From: Microbulbifer variabilis
Lineage (GTDB): Bacteria; Pseudomonadota; Gammaproteobacteria; Pseudomonadales; Cellvibrionaceae
NCBI RefSeq assembly: GCF_023716485.1
Contig: NZ_CP092418.1
Coordinates: forward strand, 62,001-126,000
Direction: 5' to 3'
Length of the DNA stretch: 64,000 bases
Positions 42,617-52,242 of this stretch are shown one piece after another. How positions within the stretch are numbered: the first letter of the stretch is position 1; every line of letters begins with the position of its first letter. Position numbers and translations under genes: made by a program. Below the pieces are notes generated by a model that worked only from the letters and a program-made list of their open reading frames with translations, searched no databases and was not told the origin of the DNA.

Positions 42617-44299
42617 GGGCCTGTTCAAGATTCTGCGCTCCCTCCACCAGCTTGTGCAGACCAATAACAGCAAAATCAAAGCCGGCCATTGGCGCTCAAT
42701 GGGCATTTTGCCTGAGTGACGATTATCAACTGGCCCCAAGCGTGCGGCGGCCATTTGTCGGGCCTCCCTGGCATTTAGGGACCGTTGCCACTTGGGCCAG
42801 TCCTGTTTCGCAAAGATATAGAAGTTTAATACCGGCTCCCCATCCATATCAGTCTTAAGCTGATGCCAGCCAGAACCCTGTGGCCAGAAGCTGTAGCACT
42901 GGCCCTGGGAATTACTACTTACGGCGACACCACTGATGGGTAGGGAGTTTTCTTGGGAGCTGAATAGTATTGGTCTCTGATTAGAAAAAAGTGGGCTGCA
43001 TAGGATGGTGCGTTCCTGAGTCCGCGGTAACTTATTGGAGAGGGTTACTGGTGGCTGACTACCCAAATGCTTGAGTTGGTAATCAATAATGGACTTCCAC
43101 AGGTTGGCGAATTCAGTAGTAAAGCCACTGGTTAGCCAGCGATGGCTGTCACTAAATAGGATAAACCCCAGGTGTTGTGTCTCAGTCGAACGCCCCCAGA
43201 AAAGTGGGGGCTCTCCATTGCCCAGTAAAAAGTCGTAGGAGCCGGGCTGTGTGACTTTGAAGCCAAGATTACGCAGTGGGGGAATCTCCGGATTGTCCGC
43301 TTTTTGGTAGCCAAAGCCGGAATGTAAGTGGGTGGCTTCTTCCTTTTGTAGAGGCATGGATTGGGCAGCAGCGTATTGGAGAAACTCTTCAGAGCTATCG
43401 TCACTGACTAACCATAACAGTGACTTTGTAGTGGCCAGTTCGTTGAGCTGACGCTTTTGCAGAGCAGAAAATTGTGGCCACAAACTGCTGTCGAGTATCA
43501 CTAAATCGAAGGGACTTTCATTCGTGAATAAATCCGCAGACTCGGTAAGTGGAAGGCCGTTGAGAGTTTCTTTTCTACTAATTTCAGGTGCCAACTGGGT
43601 CATCACTTGTGCTGTTACACCGGATTGGCGCAGCCAGCGAGAGAGGGCGGCCGTCTCAAAAGAGGGGCGTGCCAGCCACAGTAACAATTTGGGCTGGAGC
43701 GGTTCTCGCACCAGGATGGGTAAGGGGTCTGTATGGGTTTCGCCGGTTTCGCTTTCCGTCCGTACTCGGTATAGCTGGGGGCCCGCGAGTTTTGGAGTGG
43801 CAGTGAGTTGTGCCTGAATTGTTTCTCCCACTTTTAGCTCAAGACTGTCTTCAATATGGCCGTAGGGATTGAGCAGACTAATTTTTACGTTTTCAGTCAG
43901 TGGCTGGCTGTTGTGAACCTTTAACTTTAAAGAATCACCCAAGGTAATTTGCCGCTGCCAGTCGAATTCCCAGCTGCTATCAGATTCCTGGATATTCGAT
44001 AGCTCCAGGCGCACTGGTGCCAGGTCCCGAAGTTTGTCGCGGCCGAGTGGCTCCCCATTGAGGGAGATATTTTCCACACCATTGAGATTTATTGGATTTG
44101 AGCTCGCCAGCTGTTTGCTGTCGATAGAGATATTGCGCTCGGCGGGAATGATTGCTGGCGGCTGCCAGAGCATCCAGGCACTCAACCAAATCACCAGTTG
44201 CAGGCCATAGTCGAACGGCTTGGCACCTCGGCGGCGCAATAGTACGAGTGATGCTAAGCAGGCCAACAGGCACAGGCCGGGTATCAAGAAATTAATCAC
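42608..44299 (-). CDS. Large membrane protein of unknown function, last gene of the MoxR/BatA-type unit
   Basis: About 563 residues. Two membrane helices at the N-terminus (INFLIPGLCLLACLASLVLL and LQLVIWLSAWMLW) and one at the C-terminus (ALILLLLVCTSWW) enclose a long periplasmic part with a beta-rich front (60-190) and a Rossmann-like segment (LLWLARPSFETAALSRWLRQ, LVILDSSLWPQFS, GHIGFILF-type LGFILFSDSHRW). GTG 44299 overlaps the upstream stop (GTGA) after GGGGAG. I do not recognise the family; partners in MoxR operons often have this layout. Confidence 0.75.
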   Translation of the reverse strand: MINFLIPGLCLLACLASLVLLRRRGAKPFDYGLQLVIWLSAWMLWQPPAIIPAERNISIDSKQLASSNPINLNGVENISLNGEPLGRDKLRDLAPVRLELSNIQESDSSWEFDWQRQITLGDSLKLKVHNSQPLTENVKISLLNPYGHIEDSLELKVGETIQAQLTATPKLAGPQLYRVRTESETGETHTDPLPILVREPLQPKLLLWLARPSFETAALSRWLRQSGVTAQVMTQLAPEISRKETLNGLPLTESADLFTNESPFDLVILDSSLWPQFSALQKRQLNELATTKSLLWLVSDDSSEEFLQYAAAQSMPLQKEEATHLHSGFGYQKADNPEIPPLRNLGFKVTQPGSYDFLLGNGEPPLFWGRSTETQHLGFILFSDSHRWLTSGFTTEFANLWKSIIDYQLKHLGSQPPVTLSNKLPRTQERTILCSPLFSNQRPILFSSQENSLPISGVAVSSNSQGQCYSFWPQGSGWHQLKTDMDGEPVLNFYIFAKQDWPKWQRSLNAREARQMAAARLGPVDNRHSGKMPIERQWPALILLLLVCTSWWRERRILNRPLS

Positions 44300-46524
44300 A
44301 ATGATTTCTCCCCTTGCTGGTGCAGCCAACGGCTGAAATGGCCGTCGGCCTCAGTTTGCAAAGGCAATGAAGGCGCAGACTTCGGTGCTGGCAGTAGCTG
44401 ATAGAGCAGCTGATTCAGGGAGTTTGTGCAATCAATGCAATTCGGTTGCTGGAGGCGCTGCTGGTATAAACGCAGCTGTTTGGACAGCTCCAGGCCAAGA
44501 TCTAATGATTGCTCTGCAGCTAGCTCATTTATCTGCACCAGCAGATCGGTATCGAGTTCGGCGCCAGAGTCTACCTGGGCCATTAGGGCGAGCACCTGTG
44601 CTCGTTGTTTTTGTTCAAATGCACTGTCGACAGTTTCTGTCGCTACGTCTTCCCGTTCACCGCTAAGCCGGCGGCTTTCGTCTATCGGGGGCGCCTCGAA
44701 CCCGACTCTTTGTAAGTAAATACGCGAAGCCTGCTGTACTTCCTTGATAAAGCGCAGAGCCCGGTGCTGGTGGGGCAGGGAGGCTTGGGGCTCTATAACC
44801 GACAGGTCGCGCCAGGAACTCCACATGGCATTCAGCGCATTGCGCAGTAGCTCCTTGGTCTGGGGGTCGAACAGGGTGGCATGCTCTGAGCTGTCATGTC
44901 GGTGTCCGGCAGAAGCAGCTATGCGCTCTGCCTGTTGGAAATGGGAGTCTCGCTGTGCAAAGGGAGTGGCATTTTCTTCGCCATGTGACTGGTGCTCACC
45001 TTGTTCTGTATGATCGTGGCTATGGCCGTGTTCGGACTCCTTTTCATCATCATGCTTCTCGCTTTCTGCGCCAGAATGCTCCGCTTCCGAATCCTCTTCG
45101 CCGAGAAAGCGGCCGTAGCGCATGCGCAGCAAATTCTGTTCATAGGCTAAACCCTCGGAGCGTTTGCGAAACTCCTGTGGATGCAGCTGCTCTCGCTCGG
45201 CTAGTAGGGCCTCGGTGTCAATAATCAGCTGGCGTTGGCTGCGGAAGTACTCCGGTAATATCTTAATCGCCATCCCCTCGCTGTCACTCAGCCCGAAAAT
45301 CTCTTCTTGCGGCCAGCGCAAGATAAAGTGTTGGCTCTTGGCAATGTTGGCGCTGGGCTCGCGGTTATCCCTGGCCTCCAGGTACCAGTAGAGTTCATCT
45401 CCCGCTTCCATGGAAAATTGGTGGATGGGTAGGATGAAATCGTAGCGAGCTGTTTTCTTATCTTCCGAGAGACTTGTTGATAAAGCAGTGGATTGCAAAC
45501 TGGTGAGTGCAATACGCTCTTCGCGAAAGCGTAAATTTTCCCCGGTGCCGCTGGCGAGGGTGACCAATAAATCCGCAGAACTCACCTGGTAATCATCATT
45601 AATGATTACTTTCACGGGAATACCTTGGGCGCTCCCTTGAATGGTATCGACGCGCAGGCTGGGTGCCTCAAAGGTAAACTCCGGGGCACTGTCTTTTTGC
45701 ACCCGAATATTATGGATTTCCGGCAATAGCAATTGGCTCTCCGCGAGTTGTACTGAGAGCTGGTAAAAGTCTGCCTTAGCGATAGTGCGTTGTAATTGCC
45801 ATTTTGTACTGGGTAGATTACCTAGCGGAGAAAAGGCGAAGCGCTCAGTTTCGGCCAGCATTTCCAGCCCTTGCACCGGCTGATTCAATTCAAGTTGCCA
45901 TTCGACCTTGGACTGCTCCGGCACATCGACTTGTAGGGATTGGCTATCGGCTGCGAGCCCAGTGTAGGCGGGCGGCTGGATATGGGTTGCCGCGCGGGTT
46001 ATGGCGAGCTTTTCGGCAACGGGAATAGCTGTATTTTGTTGCGTGGTCTCAGTTTTATCCCCGGTGAAGTGAGAATCGCTCAGTACAAATAACAATAGTC
46101 CCAGGCAGACACCGAAGGCATTTGTCAGGGCACTGCGGAGTTTTTTTGGACCGAAAAACGACCGGTCGCCACTTTCCAGCAGTTGTTGCAGCGCTGTTTC
46201 GATACGCGTGCGCTGTAATTGCTGCAAAGGACTTAGGTTGGTTTTCTGTTGGCTAAGCAACTGGCTGCTGTCTTGCAGCTGTGGATATTGTCCATCCAAC
46301 TGTCGACATAGGCTCTCGGGGCTTGGGCGCCAGCTGCGATCCAATAGAATTGCTACAACAATAATTCCAAGCCAGGCAAGCAATAGCCACTGTGGCCAGC
46401 CGAATACAAAAATACCCAAGCCTGCCAGAAGGCTGAGGCCAGTGGCAAGCCAGAGATAGGGCCGCAGGGCTGTCAGCTGCCAGCGCCTGCGCACAGCGTT
46501 AAGGGTTAACTGGTGCTTATCCAT
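44296..46524 (-). CDS. DUF4175-like membrane protein with a histidine/acid-rich segment
   Basis: About 742 residues from ATG 46524, behind GGGGAGG. Two N-terminal membrane helices (about 22-40 and 44-62) and a third near 150 precede a long periplasmic region with a beta-sandwich part and coiled-coil stretches (RSQRQLIIDTEALLAEREQL). An insertion near residues 490-530 is strikingly rich in His, Glu and Asp (EHGHSHDHTEQGEHQSHGEE), likely metal-binding or low-complexity. The general order matches DUF4175 proteins found with MoxR and DUF58 genes. It overlaps both neighbours. Confidence 0.78.
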   Translation of the reverse strand: MDKHQLTLNAVRRRWQLTALRPYLWLATGLSLLAGLGIFVFGWPQWLLLAWLGIIVVAILLDRSWRPSPESLCRQLDGQYPQLQDSSQLLSQQKTNLSPLQQLQRTRIETALQQLLESGDRSFFGPKKLRSALTNAFGVCLGLLLFVLSDSHFTGDKTETTQQNTAIPVAEKLAITRAATHIQPPAYTGLAADSQSLQVDVPEQSKVEWQLELNQPVQGLEMLAETERFAFSPLGNLPSTKWQLQRTIAKADFYQLSVQLAESQLLLPEIHNIRVQKDSAPEFTFEAPSLRVDTIQGSAQGIPVKVIINDDYQVSSADLLVTLASGTGENLRFREERIALTSLQSTALSTSLSEDKKTARYDFILPIHQFSMEAGDELYWYLEARDNREPSANIAKSQHFILRWPQEEIFGLSDSEGMAIKILPEYFRSQRQLIIDTEALLAEREQLHPQEFRKRSEGLAYEQNLLRMRYGRFLGEEDSEAEHSGAESEKHDDEKESEHGHSHDHTEQGEHQSHGEENATPFAQRDSHFQQAERIAASAGHRHDSSEHATLFDPQTKELLRNALNAMWSSWRDLSVIEPQASLPHQHRALRFIKEVQQASRIYLQRVGFEAPPIDESRRLSGEREDVATETVDSAFEQKQRAQVLALMAQVDSGAELDTDLLVQINELAAEQSLDLGLELSKQLRLYQQRLQQPNCIDCTNSLNQLLYQLLPAPKSAPSLPLQTEADGHFSRWLHQQGEKSL

Positions 46525-47743
46525 AGTCGGCCTCCCCATCCCGATTACTATCGGTTGCCATGATGGCTGGAGGTCGCGATAGGGCAATTAGGCGTTCAAA
46601 GGCCAGAAGTAACAGTAGGGCGATAATTAACCAGGGTTGCAGGTGTTCAATGCGGCGGTTTTCTACCTCGCTGTCTTCTACAGTAAGACCTGCCCCTGCT
46701 ATGTCTGCCACTACTTTATTGGCAGACCAGTAGCCACGATTTTGGTGTTGCAGATCCCAGTCTTGCCCAGACCACTGCTGCCATAAGCGTTCAGGTAAAT
46801 CCGCACGGCGATAAAAGGCTTCGTTATACCAGTCACTTTCGTAGCGCAGCCAACTTCCCCGTCCCACTGAGGCCGCCTGAGCTGACTGGCTGTTATCCAC
46901 AGCAAAGAAGTTGAGATTATCGGCAGGGGGGATACTGTTGTCGGTGATTAACAGGCCCCCATCTGTAACAAATTCCAGCACGGCTTGTGGCAGGGGAGCG
47001 AGGCCTGTGTAGATAAGCCAATCTGTCTGCTCCACGCTGGGCGTATCTTCTCGTTCCAGAGTTTGCACCGATAGTCCCGGCATATTGTTGTGCCAGTCTT
47101 CCAGCACAGGCGCCCACCAGCTGGGCGCTTTGCCGATTAAAGCGACACTCGGTAATACCGGTTTCCGATCTGTGGATGGTTTATCAAGGCTGTGCCACTG
47201 CCAGTGGGGGCTGACTCTCAGTGCCTGGTGGGATGCTGGAACCCCGTTGTTTATCAACAGGATATGAGCCCTGCGCAAATCTGCCCGGCGTGATAGTACC
47301 GATAGAGTTTTCCACAGGTCCACATTTTGTGGTGGGGGTGAGGTTACGGAAGGTGTTTCTGGGGATAACCACAGCACTTTATAACCTTCCCCGACAAGCT
47401 GCGGCAGTGAATTGTGGATAAATGTATTCGCTTCGCCCGCCTCAATTCTGGGGTCTACCAGTATCACGCCCTCTTGGGGATAAATTTCCCGTTTAATCAG
47501 TGGCTGTGCCAATAAACTTGCCAGCAGGGCGACGATTAGCAGGCGCAATAGCAGCAGCCACTTGTTATCCACAATAGGGCGGCGCGCACGACTCTGTGAA
47601 TATCTTTGTACCCATTGCAGCGCAGCAAAGGAGATCTGCTGTGGATTACTTCGGCGCAGCAAATGAATGGCGATAGGGATAATCAGGGCTGTGAATAGCC
47701 ATAGCCACTGTGGGGATTGAAATAAGTTATTTATCCACAACAT
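46517..47743 (-). CDS. BatA-type membrane protein
   Basis: About 409 residues from ATG 47743. The N-terminal helix pair has the family pattern SPQWLWLFTALIIPIAIHLL then RRSNPQQISFAALQWVQRY, followed by a second helix (LLLLRLLIVALLASLLAQPL). A long periplasmic domain (GEGYKVLWLSPETP, AHILLINNGVPASH, DWLIYTGLAPLP) and a C-terminal helix (WLIIALLLLLAFERLIAL) complete it. The von Willebrand-type metal site is not obvious. Two bases separate it from the DUF58 gene, so it is in the same transcript. Confidence 0.82.
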   Translation of the reverse strand: MLWINNLFQSPQWLWLFTALIIPIAIHLLRRSNPQQISFAALQWVQRYSQSRARRPIVDNKWLLLLRLLIVALLASLLAQPLIKREIYPQEGVILVDPRIEAGEANTFIHNSLPQLVGEGYKVLWLSPETPSVTSPPPQNVDLWKTLSVLSRRADLRRAHILLINNGVPASHQALRVSPHWQWHSLDKPSTDRKPVLPSVALIGKAPSWWAPVLEDWHNNMPGLSVQTLEREDTPSVEQTDWLIYTGLAPLPQAVLEFVTDGGLLITDNSIPPADNLNFFAVDNSQSAQAASVGRGSWLRYESDWYNEAFYRRADLPERLWQQWSGQDWDLQHQNRGYWSANKVVADIAGAGLTVEDSEVENRRIEHLQPWLIIALLLLLAFERLIALSRPPAIMATDSNRDGEADYG

Positions 47744-47744
47744 C

Positions 47745-48647
47745 TCAGCACAACCTGCCGTGCAGTTGAATAAATTGCCGCAGTGACTTTTCCACAGGCT
47801 GCTCGATAAGGTCGGTCTGTAGTGAACACTCCTGTGTGGCAAAGCGTGCTTTTAACTCGCTCTGTGCTTGAGCAAAAGCATCCAGGTAAGACTGGCGTTG
47901 CCGCTCGGCGTCCACTTCTAAAGTTGCGGGAGTAATGGCGCTTACTTCTGGATTGAGCAGCTTTAGCTCTCCGCCAAAAGGAAAAGTCTGTTCTGCCTCA
48001 ACTAACAATTGCAGTGGCAGGCAGGGGCGGCCGGCGGCATGCAAGCGTGCGGCAAAATCGCCGATCTCATTGCCCTGTTGAAAAAAATCACTCAGCAACA
48101 CCACCTGACAGGGGCGTTCAAAGTATTGCCACAGCGGCGCCAGTTGAGCGCGATCTGGCCAGTGGTCGCTGGCGTCGAGTTGTTGTAGCTGAAGGGCGAT
48201 TTGGCGCTGGTGGCCCTCGCCCTGGCCTTCGGGCACATAAACCGTCCGGCTGCTGTTAAATGCCAATAGGGAATAGCTGTCTCCCTGAGCGTTGAGCAGC
48301 CAGCAGAGGCTGGCAATCCAACACTTGGCGTAATGCAATTTATTCAGGCTGGGCTCGACAAAGCTTGCCTGGCCCAGGGAGGCGCTGGTATCGAGCACAA
48401 AGCACACGTGCATACGGCTCTCCTGCTCGGTCTCGCGCACATAGTAGCGATCGCTGCGGGCAAACAGTTTCCAGTCGATATGGCGGATGGAATCGCCCGC
48501 TTGATAGCCTCGGTATTGATGAAATTCCAGGCCGGTGCCACGGCGCTGGCTGTGTTGCACACCGAGCATTACGCCCTCGGCGATATGCCGCGACAGCCAC
48601 ACCAGATCGCGACAACTGGCCAAGGTTTTGGGGGACAGGTATTCCAC
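47745..48647 (-). CDS. DUF58 domain protein (MoxR partner)
   Basis: 300-residue cytoplasmic protein. The DUF58 core GTGLEFHQYRGYQAGDSIRH then IDWKLFARSDRYYVRE is exact, followed by a von Willebrand A-like domain (HVCFVLDTSASLGQ, CQVVLLSDFFQQGNE). DUF58 proteins commonly serve with MoxR ATPases in complex assembly or metal insertion. It is five bases from moxR and two bases from the BatA-type gene. Confidence 0.92.
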   Translation of the reverse strand: MEYLSPKTLASCRDLVWLSRHIAEGVMLGVQHSQRRGTGLEFHQYRGYQAGDSIRHIDWKLFARSDRYYVRETEQESRMHVCFVLDTSASLGQASFVEPSLNKLHYAKCWIASLCWLLNAQGDSYSLLAFNSSRTVYVPEGQGEGHQRQIALQLQQLDASDHWPDRAQLAPLWQYFERPCQVVLLSDFFQQGNEIGDFAARLHAAGRPCLPLQLLVEAEQTFPFGGELKLLNPEVSAITPATLEVDAERQRQSYLDAFAQAQSELKARFATQECSLQTDLIEQPVEKSLRQFIQLHGRLC

Positions 48648-48652
48648 GCTGA

Positions 48653-49651
48653 TCAGTCCCTGCCCGGTTCCGGCACCGCCGCCAGTAATTCGTCAATCAG
48701 CTGTGGCATCTGCACGCCATCGGCCTGGGCCTGGAAGCTGAGCAGCACCCGGTGGCGCAGTACCGGCAGTAACAGGCTGCGGATATCCTCGCGGGTGACG
48801 GCGAGGCGTCGCTGCAAAAGGGCGCGGGCCTTGGCGGCGAGAATCAGAGCCTGCCCCGCACGGGGGCCGGCGCCCCACTTGATCCACTGTTGCAGGGTAT
48901 CGCTGCCGCTGGTTTCCATACGGGTAGCGCGCACTAGTGCCGCTACGTAGCGGTACAAATCGTCGCTTACATGAATTTCCCGCACCAGTTTCTGCATTTC
49001 GCGCAATTGCTCCGCATCCAGGCTGGGGCTGGGTTTGACCCTGCTGGCACCGGTGGTGGAGCGCAGGATTTCAACTTCATCCTGCTCATCGGGATAGTCG
49101 ATATGAATATTTAACAGGAAGCGGTCCAGCTGAGCTTCCGGCAGTGGATAGGTGCCGGCCTGTTCGATGGGGTTTTGTGTGGCCAGTACGAAATAGGGAT
49201 CGGGCAATTTGAGTGTTTTACCGCCCACGGTTACCGAGCCTTCCTGCATGGACTCTAATAGGGCTGCCTGGGTTTTCGGCGGTGTGCGGTTAATTTCATC
49301 GGCGAGCAGGATATTGGTGAAAACCGGGCCCTGCTGGAATTTAAAAAAGCGCTTGCCGGTGCTGTGATCCTCTTCGAGGATCTCACTGCCGAGAATATCT
49401 CCGGGCATTAAATCCGGGGTGAACTGTACCCGCTTAAAATCCAGCGCACTGGCATCGGCGAGGGTTTTTACCAGCAGGGTTTTACCCAGCCCCGGCACCC
49501 CTTCGAGTAGGGCGTGGCCGCCGGCCAACAGGCAGATCAGCATCTGTTCCACCACGGGTTTCTGGCCGACAATCACCCGCGCAATTTCCTGTTGAAGATT
49601 GTCGAGGCTGTGCAGTTGTTGTTCGATACTATTTTCCAGGGTGGTCAGCAT
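48653..49651 (-). CDS. MoxR-family AAA+ ATPase
   Basis: 333 residues from ATG 49651. It has Walker A LLEGVPGLGKTLLVKTLA (about 55-72), Walker B NILLADEINRTPPKTQAALL, sensor I FVLATQNPIEQAGTYPLPEA and arginine-finger region QLDRFLLNIHIDYPD. MoxR ATPases act as chaperones for metal-enzyme or surface-complex maturation. The downstream DUF58, BatA-type and DUF4175-like genes are the usual partners. It starts right after the DUF4159 gene. Confidence 0.94.
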   Translation of the reverse strand: MLTTLENSIEQQLHSLDNLQQEIARVIVGQKPVVEQMLICLLAGGHALLEGVPGLGKTLLVKTLADASALDFKRVQFTPDLMPGDILGSEILEEDHSTGKRFFKFQQGPVFTNILLADEINRTPPKTQAALLESMQEGSVTVGGKTLKLPDPYFVLATQNPIEQAGTYPLPEAQLDRFLLNIHIDYPDEQDEVEILRSTTGASRVKPSPSLDAEQLREMQKLVREIHVSDDLYRYVAALVRATRMETSGSDTLQQWIKWGAGPRAGQALILAAKARALLQRRLAVTREDIRSLLLPVLRHRVLLSFQAQADGVQMPQLIDELLAAVPEPGRD

Positions 49652-49653
49652 AA

Positions 49654-50379
49654 TCAGCTCGTCAGTGCGTAAATAACAATGTTCACCGCAAATTTTGTGT
49701 TGTCGATGGCGAGCCAGCGTTTGTTGCGGTAGTCGTAGTCCCATTCGCAGCCGAAATCTTTGTTGCTGTAGAGCACGGCGATACGGCCGTTTACAACAAT
49801 GGCTTTCAGGTAGTCGTGTACCAGATCATCACCCCAGCCATTTAATTCAAAGCTGGTTACCGGCAATTCATCAAATTGAAAGAAACAGCGGTAGAGGTCG
49901 TGATCGTCCGGGAGTTTTTGCAGGCAGTCTTCGCCAAACAGCTCGGCCATTTGCGCTTCGAAAGATTTGGCAAAGAGACCGTCGATATCGTGGTTGCAGT
50001 CGTCGACAAATACAAAGCCACCGCGATTGACGTAATTGCGAAAATTCTTTGCCTCTTCCGTGGTGAATTGCACCAGCTTGTGTCCGGCGAGGTAGCAGAA
50101 AGGCGCCAGCAGCATTTTCTTATCAGCCAGCGGCACTATGTGCTCTTTGGGATCGACCCTGAGATTGGTGTATTCCACCAGTGAATTGAGCAGGTTGGAA
50201 GGCATGCGCTGATCCACATCCCAGTCACCGGACTCGTACATCAAGCGGGTGAAATAAAAATCGTAGTGCTCCTGCGCACTACCCGGTGCGGTATTTTGTG
50301 CGCGTGTGCCCAGCGGCAGCGCTGCGGCGCAGCTACCCAGGATCAGGCGCTGAAGAAAAGCCTTGCGGGTGAGGGACAC
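49654..50379 (-). CDS. DUF4159 domain protein with Tat-like signal
   Basis: 241 residues. The N-terminus SLTRKAFLQRLILGSCAAAL is a twin-arginine-type signal in its Arg-Lys form, ending at ALPLGTRAQ. The mature domain (FYFTRLMYESGDWDVDQRMP, FRNYVNRGGFVFVDDCNHDI, ELNGWGDDLVHDYLKAIVVN) is typical of DUF4159, a class I glutamine-amidotransferase-like fold seen with MoxR operons. It is two bases from moxR. An inverted repeat element lies upstream, between it and the TldD gene. Confidence 0.85.
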   Translation of the reverse strand: MSLTRKAFLQRLILGSCAAALPLGTRAQNTAPGSAQEHYDFYFTRLMYESGDWDVDQRMPSNLLNSLVEYTNLRVDPKEHIVPLADKKMLLAPFCYLAGHKLVQFTTEEAKNFRNYVNRGGFVFVDDCNHDIDGLFAKSFEAQMAELFGEDCLQKLPDDHDLYRCFFQFDELPVTSFELNGWGDDLVHDYLKAIVVNGRIAVLYSNKDFGCEWDYDYRNKRWLAIDNTKFAVNIVIYALTS

Positions 50380-50419
50380 GGGATAACTCTGTTACTGCGT
50401 TGGTTTATTGTTAGCTAGA

Positions 50420-50525
50420 AAGGAAAGTAGGTACTTCACTCAAGACCGTATGAGGCATGGATGCCGATTACGAGCGTACAGGGACGTATTCACAGCGCGT
50501 CTTGAGTGAAGTGCCTGCTTTCCTT
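50420..50525. repeat. REP/MITE-like inverted-repeat element
   Basis: Two 27-base arms (50420-50446 and 50499-50525) are complementary with only two G-U positions, enclosing a 52-base centre that contains the palindrome GGCATGGATGCC (50454-50465) and the phrase GAGCGTACAGGGACGTATTC. Similar centre phrases recur, as I recall, in dispersed repeats of other marine gammaproteobacteria, but there is only one copy in this window. It could fold as RNA and act as a terminator or processing site between two transcript halves. Confidence 0.6.
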
Positions 50526-50583
50526 TAATCATAACGCTAGGGCCATACCGGTTTTCCGGCCTGACCCCTGCGTGGATCAGTGA

Positions 50584-52215
50584 TTAGCCCAGCTTGCGCT
50601 TGGTGTTAATCACATTGATACCGTCGAAGCGTGCAGTGGAACTACCGTGGGACACGGCACTGGTTTGCATCGGCTGTCCCTTACCGTCAAAGAAGGAACC
50701 ACCCAGGCGGTAATCATCTTTGTCGCAGACTTGCGAACAGGCATTCCAGAATTCCTGGGTGTTGGACTGGTAAGCGACGTCCTCCACCATGCCGGTAATC
50801 TTGCCGTCTTCAATCTCGTAGAACAGCTGTCCACCAAACTGGAAGTTGTAGCGCTGCTGATCAATGGAGAAGGAACCGGCACCCACAATATAAATGCCTT
50901 TCTCCACATCCTTGATCATATCGTCGACGCTCAGCTCCTCCTTGCCAGGCAACAGCGAAACATTGGACATGCGCTGGAATTGCACGCTGGACCAACTATC
51001 TGCGTAGCAGCAGCCGTGGGATTTCTTTTGCCCCAGCATATGTACCTGGTCGCGGGTGGCCTGGTAGTTCACCAGCACCCCGTCTTTTACCAGATCCCAG
51101 TTGCGGGTCTTCACGCCTTCATCATCGTAGCCGACGGCGCCGAGAGAGCCGGGCTGTACCTTATCGGCAAACAGATTGACCTTGTCACTGCCGTATTGGA
51201 ATTTGCCGCTGCGCCATTTATCGATAGTGGCGAAAGAGGTGCCGGCAAAGTTGGCCTCGTAGCCGAGCACGCGGTCCAGCTCCAGCGGGTGGCCGACGGA
51301 TTCATGGATGGTGAGCCAAAGGTGGCTTGGGTCCAGCACCAGGTCGTACTTGCCTGGTTTGACCGATTTAGCCGTGAGCTTTTCCTTGGCTTGTTGCGCC
51401 GCCAGGCGTGCGTCTTCGGCCATATCGTAGGAATCGCGATAGAGCACCGTCTGCGCTTGGATCTTGTCTTCGGCGCGGCCATCCAGGTATTCAAAGCCGC
51501 GTCCTACCGGCTGGCTGAGGCCTTGGCGGGTGCGGAAGCCGCCGGTTTTCTTGTCCACTGCGGTGACCGAGAAGGGCGCCCATAAACGGTGAACATCCTG
51601 GTCGATATAGGAGCCGTCGGTAGAGGCAAAATACTTTTGCTCATTCACCAGGTACAACATGGAGTTGATATAGCTGGCGCCGGCATCCAGGGCAGACTTG
51701 TTTACATCCATCAACAGATCCACCTTGTCGGCCAGGGGGATCTGCATAGCGTTTTTCTGGATCGGTGTCTGCCAGCTGACTTCGCCATGACCTTTTACCG
51801 GGGCCAGTTGTACTGGCTCCTGCTGGTACTTGGAGTTGGCCTTGGCCGTGGCTACTGCCTGACGGGTGGCGCGGGCGACGCCATCGGCGGTCAGGTCATT
51901 GGTGGCAGCAAAGCCCCAGGTGCCATTAGCAATAACCCGAATGCCCATGCCGATAGATTCGGTGTTCACCACGTCCTGCACTTTCATCTCGCGGGTGATT
52001 ACGTATTGATTCAGGTAGCGACCAATACGCACATCGGCATAAGTGGCGCCGAGTTTAGTGGCGGTATTCAGGGCTACATCGGCAAATTCTTTTTTTACCG
52101 AGAGATCGATACCGCTTTGGGTCAGTTTGCTCTCGGCCACCAGATTGCCGGACAGCGGCAACATGGAAACACCCAGGCCGGCACCGCTGAGCTGGAGAAA
52201 TTTTCTTCTATCCAT
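50584..52215 (-). CDS. Tat-exported TldD-family metalloprotease (copy 1)
   Basis: 543 residues. MDRRKFLQLSGAGLGVSMLP is a twin-arginine signal, unlike cytoplasmic E. coli TldD. The N-terminal domain (ADVRIGRYLNQYVITREMKV) and the catalytic domain with zinc motif TIHESVGHPLELDR (H304, E305, H309) are complete, ending SSTARFDGINVINTKRKLG. It is a close paralogue of the protein at 53610. TldD/TldE pairs cleave short or unstructured peptides. It is 27 bases after the TldE-type gene. Confidence 0.9.
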   Translation of the reverse strand: MDRRKFLQLSGAGLGVSMLPLSGNLVAESKLTQSGIDLSVKKEFADVALNTATKLGATYADVRIGRYLNQYVITREMKVQDVVNTESIGMGIRVIANGTWGFAATNDLTADGVARATRQAVATAKANSKYQQEPVQLAPVKGHGEVSWQTPIQKNAMQIPLADKVDLLMDVNKSALDAGASYINSMLYLVNEQKYFASTDGSYIDQDVHRLWAPFSVTAVDKKTGGFRTRQGLSQPVGRGFEYLDGRAEDKIQAQTVLYRDSYDMAEDARLAAQQAKEKLTAKSVKPGKYDLVLDPSHLWLTIHESVGHPLELDRVLGYEANFAGTSFATIDKWRSGKFQYGSDKVNLFADKVQPGSLGAVGYDDEGVKTRNWDLVKDGVLVNYQATRDQVHMLGQKKSHGCCYADSWSSVQFQRMSNVSLLPGKEELSVDDMIKDVEKGIYIVGAGSFSIDQQRYNFQFGGQLFYEIEDGKITGMVEDVAYQSNTQEFWNACSQVCDKDDYRLGGSFFDGKGQPMQTSAVSHGSSTARFDGINVINTKRKLG

Positions 52216-52242
52216 TTCGTTATCCTCAAGTGGTGCTGGCGG

